Origin: Pseudoneobacillus sp042683745 | Lineage (GTDB): Bacteria > Bacillota > Bacilli > Bacillales > Cytobacillaceae | Length of the DNA: 64,000 nt | NCBI RefSeq assembly: GCF_042683745.1 | Contig: NZ_JBHUJX010000008.1 | Coordinates: 434,001 to 498,000, forward strand | Direction: 5' to 3' | In this document: positions 51,320-58,795 of the stretch, in pieces | How positions within the stretch are numbered: position 1 is the first letter of the stretch | Layout of the letters: each line of letters starts with the position of its first letter | Program-made: the position numbers and the translations under genes | Notes under the pieces: generated by a model | Database searches by the model: none | What the model was told of the DNA's origin: nothing | Seen by the model: only the letters and a program-made list of their open reading frames with translations

Positions 51320-51739
51320 TTGAAAGGAATTTTTAGGCTATTTATCATTCTCACAATTCTTCCTTTATTTGCATGTCAAAAAGATATACCTAAACCTGAA
51401 TCGAGAAATATCATTTTTCCTTCCGTTACATTGGCTTCTGCTTCGGGATTTGTAAAAACTCAAAAGGATTCCTTTATCGTAAATCATTTTATAAGAGGAA
51501 ATGATGTTTTTATTGAGTGTAGGATTTCAAATTTTTCTTTTAGAAATTCTGAAAAGAATGGAAATCAAACTGGTAAAATGCTCGTTTTTATAGATGGAAA
51601 GAAAAAACAAGAGTACTCAGCAGCTGCTTTTATATTGAAAGATCTTTCAAAAGGTAATCATCGAATTTCTTTACAAATTGTGGATGGAAACGGTCAAAAG
51701 ACCTCATTGAAAAAAGAGTTTATGGTAACTATTCCTTAG
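51320..51739 (+). CDS. Lipoprotein with Ig-like beta domain, unknown function
   Basis: A 139-residue lipoprotein. Signal peptide MKGIFRLFIILTILPLFAC with lipobox L-F-A-C. The mature part is beta-rich (SFIVNHFIRGNDVFIECRISNFSF, GKMLVFIDGKKKQEY, GNHRISLQIVDGNGQK), which looks like an immunoglobulin-like or fibronectin-like sandwich similar to those with 'valid for loss' of substrate binding; no catalytic residues are seen. The TTG start has AAAGGAGTGATGG upstream. I do not recognise the family, and B. subtilis lacks it between ylbE and ylbF. Confidence 0.72.
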   Translation: MKGIFRLFIILTILPLFACQKDIPKPESRNIIFPSVTLASASGFVKTQKDSFIVNHFIRGNDVFIECRISNFSFRNSEKNGNQTGKMLVFIDGKKKQEYSAAAFILKDLSKGNHRISLQIVDGNGQKTSLKKEFMVTIP

Positions 51740-51823
51740 GAGACTAAATATATATCAGAAGCAAACGCCTCGCTTTTCGATTTTAACTCTTCATGTTAAT
51801 ATAAGAAGTGGAGGTGAGCGAAC

Positions 51824-52267
51824 GTGCTTGCTACAAGTGAACGAATTCTACTGTTAGATCATTCAGTAGAGTTAGCCGAATGGATTATTCAATCTGATAT
51901 TGTTGAGCAATATCAAATTTCTTTATATAAATTAAGAGCGAATAAAGAATCTCAAAGAAAAATTACCGCTTTTAATCGTTTAAAAGATCGATATGAAGAG
52001 GTACAACGCTTTGGTAAATATCATCCCGATTATAAGGTAATTATGACTCAAATCCGAGATGTTAAAAGGGAAATGGATTTAGATGATCATGTTGCCGAAT
52101 TTAAGCAGGCCGAGAATGACCTACAACGCTTATTGGATGAAGTAAGTATGATCGTAGGAAAGTCGGTTTCTGAACATGTAAAAGTACCGACAGGCAATCC
52201 GTTTTTTGATTCTTCGTCTGGCTGTAGTGGAGGATGTGGTTCAGGTGGAAGCTGTGGTTGCTCTTAA
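51824..52267 (+). CDS. ylbF: YlbF, Y-complex subunit (RicF)
   Basis: Subunit of the YaaT-YlbF-YmcA complex that carries Fe-S clusters and steers RNase Y cleavage, affecting sporulation, biofilm formation and competence. It has 147 residues, against 149 in B. subtilis. The Com_YlbF helical domain is about 5-118 (ILLLDHSVELAEWIIQSD, FNRLKDRYEEVQRFGKYHPDY), followed by a flexible tail with five cysteines, SGCSGGCGSGGSCGCS, that supports cluster binding. The GTG start has GGAGGTGA. It is followed by a strong terminator and repeat copy 7. Confidence 0.93.
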   Translation: MLATSERILLLDHSVELAEWIIQSDIVEQYQISLYKLRANKESQRKITAFNRLKDRYEEVQRFGKYHPDYKVIMTQIRDVKREMDLDDHVAEFKQAENDLQRLLDEVSMIVGKSVSEHVKVPTGNPFFDSSSGCSGGCGSGGSCGCS

Positions 52268-52288
52268 ACGTCGTCACAAAATGCTTTG

Positions 52289-52322
52289 AAAAAGTCTTAC
52301 CTAGACGGTAAGACTTTTTTTA
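52289..52322 (+). terminator. Strong terminator after ylbF
   Basis: Perfect 13-bp stem AAAAAGTCTTACC / GGTAAGACTTTTT (52289-52301 with 52307-52319), ending in seven T. Confidence 0.9.
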
Positions 52323-52538
52323 GATAAGAAAGTATAACATTTTCGGACTTCGAAAATTGTCCAGCTACAGCGCCTAGCCCCGACGTACAGGATGTACTAG
52401 TGTCGACAATGCGACAGGACGTCGCGCCCTTGTCGACCTCTAGGTCAAATTTTCGCCAGCCAAAAAGTCAAAGAACGACTTTCCGGCTGGCGAAGCATTT
52501 GCTTATCGGGGCTGATCAAGGCGCTTGCGCTTTTCTTA
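52323..52538 (+). repeat. Dispersed intergenic repeat, copy 7 (full form, reference copy)
   Basis: Best-preserved copy. It starts GATAAGAAAGTATAAC, as copy 6 does, then AGCGCCTAGCCCCGA pairs with TCGGGGCT...GGCGCT. GTACAGGATGTAC and GTCGAC...GTCGAC inner pairs follow. The central hairpin is CGCCAGCC / GGCTGGCG with AAGTC / GACTT closing the loop CAAAGAACG. It ends CGCTTTTCTTA. It lies between co-directional ylbF and ylbG. Confidence 0.92.
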
Positions 52539-52617
52539 ATATTGTAAGAAACAATTGATAAACAATCTTTTGATATGATAGACTAAATAAAATAACGCGT
52601 TTTGAAGGGGTAGTTAG

Positions 52618-52893
52618 ATGTTCGGTCAGCGTCAAGGATTGATCGTTTGGCTTCATTCACTTAAACAAGCCAAAATGTTAAGAAAATTCGGGAATGTCCA
52701 TTATGTATCCAAAAAATTAAAATATGTGGTCATTTATTGTGACCAAATCGATGTGGAACAAAATATCGAAAAACTCCGTAATTACTCATTTGTTAAAAAG
52801 GTTGAACCTTCCTATAAACCATTTTTAAAAATGGAATTTGAGAACTCTTCACCTGATAAAGCAAAAGAATATGATTATAAAATGGGGATCTAG
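52618..52893 (+). CDS. ylbG: UPF0298 protein YlbG
   Basis: Small soluble protein of 91 residues, UPF0298, function unknown. It has an alpha/beta sandwich-like pattern: QGLIVWLHSLKQAKMLRKFGNVHYVSKKLKYVVIYCDQ in pieces, then KLRNYSFVKKVEPSY. GAAGGGG precedes the ATG. Position between ylbF and rsmD as in B. subtilis. A terminator overlaps its stop codon. Confidence 0.92.
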   Translation: MFGQRQGLIVWLHSLKQAKMLRKFGNVHYVSKKLKYVVIYCDQIDVEQNIEKLRNYSFVKKVEPSYKPFLKMEFENSSPDKAKEYDYKMGI

Positions 52894-52926
52894 GGTGAGG
52901 AATATTTCCTCACCCCATCTTTTTTA
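52893..52926 (+). terminator. Terminator after ylbG
   Basis: Perfect 10-bp stem GGGTGAGGAA / TTCCTCACCC (52893-52902 with 52906-52915) with a 3-base loop, then ATCTTTTTT. Confidence 0.88.
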
Positions 52927-52938
52927 TAATGTCTATTT

Positions 52939-53132
52939 AAAGCGTTCTAGCTCCTCGAGGTCAAATGTTCGACACTCAAAAAGTCAAAGAACGACTTTCC
53001 GAGTGTCCAAGCATTTGCCTGGCAAACCAAAGAACGGTTTGCATAAGTGCGAATAGGTCTCTGGCTTTGCTGCTCTCGCCAATCGATCAGTCTTCTTTAT
53101 CTGAGCTAATCAAGGCGCTTCGGCTTTTCATG
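52939..53132 (+). repeat. Dispersed intergenic repeat, copy 8 (5' shortened, with second hairpin)
   Basis: It lacks most of the 5' block but has hairpin 1 (ACACTC / GAGTGT, loop CAAAGAACG), hairpin 2 (GGCAAACC-AAAGAAC-GGTTTGC), the AGGTCTCTGGCTTTGCTGCTC segment and the end GGCGCTTCGGCTTTTC. The outer arms AGCTC / GAGCT are again complementary although changed. Its 3' end touches the stop codon of the minus-strand gene at 53133. Confidence 0.9.
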
Positions 53133-53522
53133 TTATCTTAGCTGGGGGATAAAATGATTCAATCGTAAGATTCCAATTAAGTATTGAAAATATAAGGCAG
53201 ATTCAGCAAATTGATTAGAAGGTTTAACCGTTAACTCAATAATCGTTTTTTGAAGTTCATCTGCGATTTGTTGGAACAATTCATAACGTTTGTTTGAAAT
53301 ATTATGTGGATTTGGGATTCCTTCCCGACAAATATATAAAGCTTGGAATTCTCCAACTACCGTCGGTTTCATCACAACCACTAATGAAGTTACCTTTTTT
53401 TCATTGATATCTGTATGTAAGGCCATCATATGCAAAATTCGATTGTGGTTTGCCCGTGTTAGTTCTAATAATTCATAAATATCTGAGTATCCTTCACCTA
53501 ATTCGATAAAACGTTGGATCAT
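53133..53522 (-). CDS. Conserved hypothetical protein, about 129 residues
   Basis: Soluble protein starting MIQRFIELGEGYSDIYELLE. It looks alpha/beta: two N-terminal helices, strands EKKVTSLVVVMKPT and GEFQALYICREGI, then helices with LFQQIADELQKTIIEL. I have seen this Bacillus protein mislabelled as methylthioribose kinase; nothing supports that. The ATG at 53522 has AAGGAG 9 bases upstream on the minus strand; the ATG at 53540 precedes that site. Repeat copy 8 follows the stop codon. Confidence 0.72.
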   Translation of the reverse strand: MIQRFIELGEGYSDIYELLELTRANHNRILHMMALHTDINEKKVTSLVVVMKPTVVGEFQALYICREGIPNPHNISNKRYELFQQIADELQKTIIELTVKPSNQFAESALYFQYLIGILRLNHFIPQLR

Positions 53523-53690
53523 TTTACATAACTCCTTCATTTTTTCTAATACGAAAATAAGTCTAGCATGAATAACTGAATGAATAAATCTATTTTGTAT
53601 ATTTCTTTTCCCATCCTAAACTAAAAGAGAAAAATGACGAAAAAAAGATTAGAAAAGGAATTTTTACAGCTACCCAAAGGGGAAAAAGTT

Positions 53691-55088
53691 ATGAAAAAAT
53701 TTGTTGTTTTACTGATGTTTTGTTTAATGATAACTTTAAGTATATTACTCAAATGGCAATGGCATGCTTACTCAAGTAATGGATCTGTGGATAAGATCAC
53801 AGAAGCCGACCAAAGAGTACAAATTGTTGCCACAGCTAAAAATTTGAATATTAAACAAACCTTCTCAGGATTAGACTCAAAAAAAGAATATGATCTAATC
53901 ATCCCCAATTTAATTACGGACTGGAAATGTGAAATGGAATCTGGGAAAAAATGTCCCTCTAAAGATCAAAATCCAGCGACATTTCTTCCCGTTAATGGAA
54001 TGATTGAAATAGAGTATACAATTCCTTTAGATCGAGAAAAGTCATATAGCTATTTATCCGATTGGAAAATTCATCTTCGTGATGTTCATATTCAAAATTC
54101 GACTGTTTCAATAGCTGAGTCTTTCCATAGAAATGGAATGTGGATAGTTGGAATGCCGTTAAAAGGGCATAAAAAACAAGATTTAATCGACTTTTTCTCT
54201 TTTGCTGGAGAAGGAGATTTTAATAGTCTATATTTCCAAATTGATCCATTTAAATATCAATTACAAAAATCAAACATATTCTATTATGTTGATAAAGAAA
54301 TACAAAAAAACATGAAATTCCCAATTTATAATCAGCTACCAGTAAAATCCTTTATTGCCCTTGTATTTACTGATCATATTTCGAAAATCAGTTCAGATAT
54401 GATCATACTTAATCCAAATCAGTCTACTCATGCAGTGGAAAAAATATTACTTTCACATTACTATCAAACTAAATTTAATCAAGACTTAGGTTGGATGGTT
54501 GATTTATTAGTAGCTCATCAATTAGAAGAATTACCAAAAAATACAAAGGCATTGCAAGTATATAATGAGCTAAAAAATGAGTTATCATCTGAAGAAAGCG
54601 AAAAGTTTTATGAAATAATTTCGGGAAGCCAAAAAAATCTTTCTGATCAAAATCTAGATGATTTTCTGGGTGAAATAAAAGGTTTAAAGACTAGGTTTTT
54701 TCAAATAAATAAGGGTACAAAGAATGTTTCACCGCTCTATTTTTATCAATTAAAATCGGTAAAGATCCGAAATGAGGAACCAACAAACATTGAAGTGATC
54801 CACCAACATGGGAAAATGCTTTATCCAATAAACAATTTATTGACCCAAATGGGATACAAAGTGGAACATTCAACAGATCAATTACTCATTAAAAATAGTT
54901 CAAATAGCTATGAGTTTTTTCCAAATCAACACTTATTTCGTATGAATGGTCAAGACTATGGTTTGTTGGAAAACCCACTTATCCTTATTGATCAAAATTA
55001 TTATATGGAGCAAAAGTGGCTACAAACCATATTTAAGATCTTAATGGAAGAGAATGATGGTGTCTTACAAATGAATGAAACACCCTAA
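53691..55088 (+). CDS. Secreted/anchored protein with a C-terminal stalk-like domain
   Basis: A 465-residue protein with one N-terminal membrane helix (FVVLLMFCLMITLSILLKW), so it is exported and anchored or an uncleaved signal type. The large middle has no motif I know; it includes VDKEIQKNMKF and a stretch of charged helices near 280-345. The last ~100 residues (HQHGKMLYPINNLLTQMGYKV) resemble the copper-amine-oxidase N-terminal 'stalk' domain of surface proteins. ATG 53691 has AAAGGGGA in front, better than the upstream ATG at 53634. It lies between ylbG and rsmD; function unknown. Confidence 0.7.
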   Translation: MKKFVVLLMFCLMITLSILLKWQWHAYSSNGSVDKITEADQRVQIVATAKNLNIKQTFSGLDSKKEYDLIIPNLITDWKCEMESGKKCPSKDQNPATFLPVNGMIEIEYTIPLDREKSYSYLSDWKIHLRDVHIQNSTVSIAESFHRNGMWIVGMPLKGHKKQDLIDFFSFAGEGDFNSLYFQIDPFKYQLQKSNIFYYVDKEIQKNMKFPIYNQLPVKSFIALVFTDHISKISSDMIILNPNQSTHAVEKILLSHYYQTKFNQDLGWMVDLLVAHQLEELPKNTKALQVYNELKNELSSEESEKFYEIISGSQKNLSDQNLDDFLGEIKGLKTRFFQINKGTKNVSPLYFYQLKSVKIRNEEPTNIEVIHQHGKMLYPINNLLTQMGYKVEHSTDQLLIKNSSNSYEFFPNQHLFRMNGQDYGLLENPLILIDQNYYMEQKWLQTIFKILMEENDGVLQMNETP

Positions 55089-55103
55089 GTAGAAAGAAAA
55101 AAG

Positions 55104-55135
55104 CCCTACAACCAATTGGTTGTAGGGTCCTTCTA
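55104..55135 (+). terminator. Terminator after the stalk-domain gene
   Basis: Perfect palindrome CCCTACAACCAATTGGTTGTAGGG (two 12-base arms, 55104-55115 with 55116-55127), followed by TCCTTCTAT. The T run is poor, and it sits at the start of the rsmD leader. Confidence 0.7.
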
Positions 55136-55260
55136 TATTCCTCAGAAAGGAAAGAAGGCAAAGGGAGAGGAGAAACCGGAGGAAGAACTTATGGGGAAAC
55201 GTAAGTCTTCTCCGCGGTTGGCAACAACATCCTCGATTAGATGCTGTTACTAACATTATT
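55136..55260 (+). ncRNA. Candidate ylbH leader RNA upstream of rsmD
   Basis: Rfam has a structured element called the ylbH leader found before this gene in Bacillus (named from memory). Here a purine-rich stretch is followed by an imperfect hairpin in which AACCG-GAGGAAG-ACTTA pairs with TAAGT-CTTC-TCC-CGGTT (about 55175-55220). The hairpin buries a GGAGG site and the ATG at 55191 of a 20-codon frame, MGKRKSSPRLATTSSIRCCY. The span and the match to the Rfam model are not verified; no terminator is seen before the rsmD ATG at 55453. Confidence 0.5.
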
Positions 55261-55452
55261 TCCATAAACAGTTTGCTTATACAGTATTCATTATTATTTT
55301 TTCCATAGATTGTTGTGCATTATTTTATACAGCCGATTTGATCTATTGATTGTCATAGGCTTGTCGAATATTTCAATTTGGCGAGTATAGAGCTGATATG
55401 GTAGGATATTGGTTGAATGGAAAATTTGTTGAATAATAGTGGAGATGGAATC

Positions 55453-56010
55453 ATGAGAGTTGTTTCAGGTACCTGTAAAGGTCGAAGTTTAAAAGCAGTT
55501 CCAGGTAGTACAACAAGACCGACAACAGATAAAGTCAAAGAGGCTATTTTTAATATGATTGGCCCATACTTTAATGAGGGAATTGGATTAGATTTGTTTG
55601 CAGGTAGTGGTGGACTTGGCATAGAAGCCTTAAGCCGGGGAATAGATAAAGTAATATTTGTAGATAGAGATTCGAAGGCAATTCAAATTATTAAAGATAA
55701 TCTAGTTGCCTGCGACCTATTGGATAAAGCCGAGGTGTACCGTAATGATGCGGATCGAGCGATTAAAGCGATCTTAAAAAGAGAAATTAAATTTGATTTT
55801 ATTTTTCTAGATCCGCCATATAAAAAGCAGCAATTATTAAAACTATTAGAAACGATAGAAAAGGAACAACTAGTAATTTCCGATGGGATGATTGTTTGTG
55901 AACATGCGACAGATGTTATTCTTCCGGATGAAGTAGGTTTATTGAAAAATATAAAAAAAGAAACATATGGAATCATCAGTATTTCCATCTATCAGCTTGT
56001 AAATGAATGA
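55453..56010 (+). CDS. rsmD: 16S rRNA (guanine966-N2)-methyltransferase RsmD
   Basis: SAM-dependent methyltransferase that modifies guanine 966 of 16S rRNA, 185 residues (B. subtilis YlbH is 184). SAM motif GLDLFAGSGGLGIEALSRG near residues 45-62, FVDRD (acidic end of strand 2) and catalytic DPPYKKQ near 119. N-terminal MRVVSGTCKGRSLKAVPG. ATG 55453 has GTGGAGATGG in front; an in-frame ATG at 55417 has no site. It is 15 bases from coaD, an arrangement common in bacteria. Confidence 0.95.
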   Translation: MRVVSGTCKGRSLKAVPGSTTRPTTDKVKEAIFNMIGPYFNEGIGLDLFAGSGGLGIEALSRGIDKVIFVDRDSKAIQIIKDNLVACDLLDKAEVYRNDADRAIKAILKREIKFDFIFLDPPYKKQQLLKLLETIEKEQLVISDGMIVCEHATDVILPDEVGLLKNIKKETYGIISISIYQLVNE

Positions 56011-56025
56011 TTTGAGGTGAAAAGA

Positions 56026-56508
56026 ATGGCGAGTATTGCAGTTTGTCCTGGAAGTTTTGATCCAATTACATTAGGACATCTGGATATAATAAAACGTGGT
56101 GCAAAGGTATTTGATCAAGTATATGTTGTTGTGCTAAACAATTCTTCAAAAAATCCGTTATTTAATGTTCAAGAAAGAATGGATCTAATCCTTGAAGTAA
56201 CGAAAGAGATCCCAAATGTAAAGGTGGATTCATTTCAAGGATTACTCGTTGATTATGCTAAAAGTGTAAATGCCAATGCGATCCTTAGAGGATTAAGAGC
56301 TGTTTCCGATTTTGAATATGAAATGCAAATCACTTCAATGAACAGAGTGCTAAATGAAGAAATCGAAACTTTTTTCGTCATGACGAATAATCAGTACTCC
56401 TTCCTGAGTTCTAGTATCGTAAAGGAAGTGGCAAAATATAATGGAAATATATCTGAACTTGTTCCTTCTCCTGTACAGAAGGCATTAGTAAATAAATTTA
56501 AACCGTAA
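56026..56508 (+). CDS. coaD: Phosphopantetheine adenylyltransferase
   Basis: Penultimate enzyme of coenzyme A synthesis; it adenylates 4'-phosphopantetheine. 160 residues. Nucleotidylyltransferase motifs GSFDPITLGHLDII (HxGH-like), RGLRAVSDFEYE and YSFLSSSIVKEVA. The ATG at 56026 has GAGGTGAAA in front; an in-frame GTG at 56017 lies inside that site. It is translated close behind rsmD and is followed by a terminator. Confidence 0.96.
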   Translation: MASIAVCPGSFDPITLGHLDIIKRGAKVFDQVYVVVLNNSSKNPLFNVQERMDLILEVTKEIPNVKVDSFQGLLVDYAKSVNANAILRGLRAVSDFEYEMQITSMNRVLNEEIETFFVMTNNQYSFLSSSIVKEVAKYNGNISELVPSPVQKALVNKFKP

Positions 56509-56510
56509 AA

Positions 56511-56558
56511 AAACCCGTTTCCTCTAAATACATCAGAGGAAATGGGTTTATTGTTTTT
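56511..56558. terminator. Bidirectional terminator between coaD and ylbJ
   Basis: Stem AAACCCGTTTCCTCT / AGAGGAAATGGGTTT with one G-T pair and a 9-base loop; AT-rich on both sides. It overlaps the ylbJ stop codon. Confidence 0.85.
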
Positions 56559-57774
56559 GTATAACAACTTTTTTGGCTAAAAGGATTACGTAAAAACTTA
56601 AAGCGACGATGGTTATTAAGGGTCCGTATTGACTGATAAAATAATAACAGCTATGTAACAAGGATCCCTCTTCAAAAAAAGCAACTGGAATCGCGTGAGA
56701 AGGTTGTTCAATTTGATAAAAACGTTCATAAACCGTTTTCCAGAAAACTAAAGTTAAAATGCTTGCAATGAATCCATGTAAAATTCTTGCGATAAAAAAA
56801 GGTTGGAATCGGATATCCGTTTGAGCAAGGATACTTGCTACCTGTGCTTGAACACTGAAACCACTAAATGCAAGAATAAAGCTAGTGATAATCGCTAATT
56901 GCATAAGAGAGGTATCTTGAACTTGACTAGTCATTTGACTACCTTGAGTAATCTCAAATAAACCTGATATTAGTGGAACACTAAGGGATTCTGGTATTGA
57001 TACGGACTGTAGGATAAATTCAATGATTTTTGCTAAAAAGGCTGTAATATGAAGATGAAAGAGAATTTTGTTGATAACCGAAAATAAAATAATAAATCCG
57101 CCAATCATTAATAATGTTTGTATGGAAGAGGTTACAGCATCTCCAATTAACTTGCCGATGGGCCGATTGTCTTGGATACGAGTTCTGTGTAAAGCTTTCA
57201 GAGCGGTTCGAATGGGAAATTTAGATTTGTTTTTTTCATTTTCCCTATCTTCTACATCATTGCGTCCATAAAAACGCATAATCAGCCCAACACATATATT
57301 TCCAATGTAATGGGATAGAGCTAATATAACGCCTAAATGAGCATTTTTAAAAAATCCTACTGATACAGCCCCGAAAATAAATAGGGGATTGGAACAGTTT
57401 GTAAACGAAACTAATCGCTCCGCTTCAATTCTACTTAATTGTTTTTCTTGTCTTAAACGAGCAGTAAGCTTTGCCCCTGCTGGGAAACCAGAAGCCATGC
57501 CCATTGCCCAAACAAACCCACCGACACCTGGTACTTTAAATAGTGGTCTCATTAAAGGTTCAAGTAAGACACCGATAAATCTGACAATCCCGAATCCGAT
57601 AAGCATTTCTGAAATAATAAAAAAAGGTAATAGGGATGGAAAAACAATTTGCCACCACATATCTAATCCTCTGATCGAGGCTTTAAAAGATTCCTCAGGA
57701 AAAATAATTAGCGAGGCTGCCATAATAGTAACAGCAACTGCTAAGAAAGCTGTTTTAAACCTCGAACGCCACAA
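56548..57774 (-). CDS. ylbJ: Sporulation membrane protein YlbJ
   Basis: Polytopic membrane protein of 408 residues with about eight to ten helices; nucleoside-recognition (Gate) domain repeats around SLLPFFIISEMLIGFGIVRFIG and IQTLLMIGGFIILFSVI. Family marks: MGMASGFPAGAKLTARLRQEKQLS and FTNCSNPLFIFGAVSVGFF. In B. subtilis ylbJ is needed for sporulation (sigma-E regulon, engulfment/spore stage), with a proposed transporter role. The minus-strand ATG has GAGGTC upstream. It is transcribed alone between coaD and ylbK. Confidence 0.93.
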   Translation of the reverse strand: MWRSRFKTAFLAVAVTIMAASLIIFPEESFKASIRGLDMWWQIVFPSLLPFFIISEMLIGFGIVRFIGVLLEPLMRPLFKVPGVGGFVWAMGMASGFPAGAKLTARLRQEKQLSRIEAERLVSFTNCSNPLFIFGAVSVGFFKNAHLGVILALSHYIGNICVGLIMRFYGRNDVEDRENEKNKSKFPIRTALKALHRTRIQDNRPIGKLIGDAVTSSIQTLLMIGGFIILFSVINKILFHLHITAFLAKIIEFILQSVSIPESLSVPLISGLFEITQGSQMTSQVQDTSLMQLAIITSFILAFSGFSVQAQVASILAQTDIRFQPFFIARILHGFIASILTLVFWKTVYERFYQIEQPSHAIPVAFFEEGSLLHSCYYFISQYGPLITIVALSFYVILLAKKVVIQKQ

Positions 57775-58003
57775 ATATAAGACCTCCTCAATCTGACAAT
57801 GAATTGTGCAATGAATGTGAAGAATGGTAGAATAGGGATTATTTAAAAAAATCCCATTGAAACTAAAATGAATTTAATTCATTTATGCCTGTCCCCACAT
57901 ATCACAATATACTCATATAAATGAAAATTAGACCATAAGATTGTTGTAGACTCTAGCTTATTAGAAATCTAAATAGAGACTATAAGATTAAGGGGGAATC
58001 TCC

Positions 58004-58795
58004 TTGAGGCGTCCGAAAATTGGTTTGGCACTTGGGTCAGGAGGAGCTCGTGGATTTGCTCACCTTGGAGTAATAAAGGTTCTAAAAGAAGAGGGAATTC
58101 CTATTGATATGATTGCTGGTAGCAGTATGGGGGCACTCGTAGCTTCGTTTTATGGAGCTGGAATCGACTTTGATCAACTGTACCGATTATCTACAGCCTT
58201 TAAAAGAAAATATTACTTAGATTTTACCGTTCCTAAAATGGGATTTATCGCTGGAAAACGAGTGAAAGAACTTGTTAAGGTTTTTACACATAATAAAAAT
58301 ATTGAACAATTAGTGATTCCAGTTGCAATCGTAGCAACTGATTTAGTGTCTGGGGAAAAGGTTGTGTTTAAAACTGGACCTGTGGCAGATGCAGTACGTG
58401 CAAGTATTGCCATACCTGGAATTTTTGTTCCAGTTAAATGGAATAATCGAATTCTAGTTGATGGTGGAGTGGCAGATCGTGTGCCAGTCTCGGTTGTGAA
58501 GGAAATGGGTGCTGATATTATCATTGCAGTCGATGTTTCTCAAGTAAAAAGAGATGCTGAAATCACGTCGATATATGATGTGATTATGCAAAGTATTGAT
58601 ATTATGCAAAAAGAATTAGTCACTTATCGTGAAATCGCTTCGGATGTGATGATTCGCCCACAAGTACAAAACTATAGCTCGAAATCGTTTACTAATATTG
58701 AAGAAATTATTTCTATTGGTGAATTTGAAGCAAGAAATCAACTCACTTTAATCCGAAATTTAATGGAGAGTTGGAAGGGGCAAACATCAGAATGA
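58004..58795 (+). CDS. ylbK: Patatin-like phospholipase YlbK (NTE/RssA family)
   Basis: Predicted serine esterase of the patatin fold, 263 residues. Oxyanion motif GSGGARGFAHLG (11-22), nucleophile elbow G39-S-S41-M-G43 and catalytic Asp in DGGVADR, so the Ser-Asp dyad is intact. No signal peptide; RssA-like single-domain proteins are cytoplasmic or membrane-associated. The start is TTG with GGGGGA upstream. It overlaps ylbL by 4 bases (ATGA), so they are translationally coupled. Confidence 0.93.
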   Translation: MRRPKIGLALGSGGARGFAHLGVIKVLKEEGIPIDMIAGSSMGALVASFYGAGIDFDQLYRLSTAFKRKYYLDFTVPKMGFIAGKRVKELVKVFTHNKNIEQLVIPVAIVATDLVSGEKVVFKTGPVADAVRASIAIPGIFVPVKWNNRILVDGGVADRVPVSVVKEMGADIIIAVDVSQVKRDAEITSIYDVIMQSIDIMQKELVTYREIASDVMIRPQVQNYSSKSFTNIEEIISIGEFEARNQLTLIRNLMESWKGQTSE

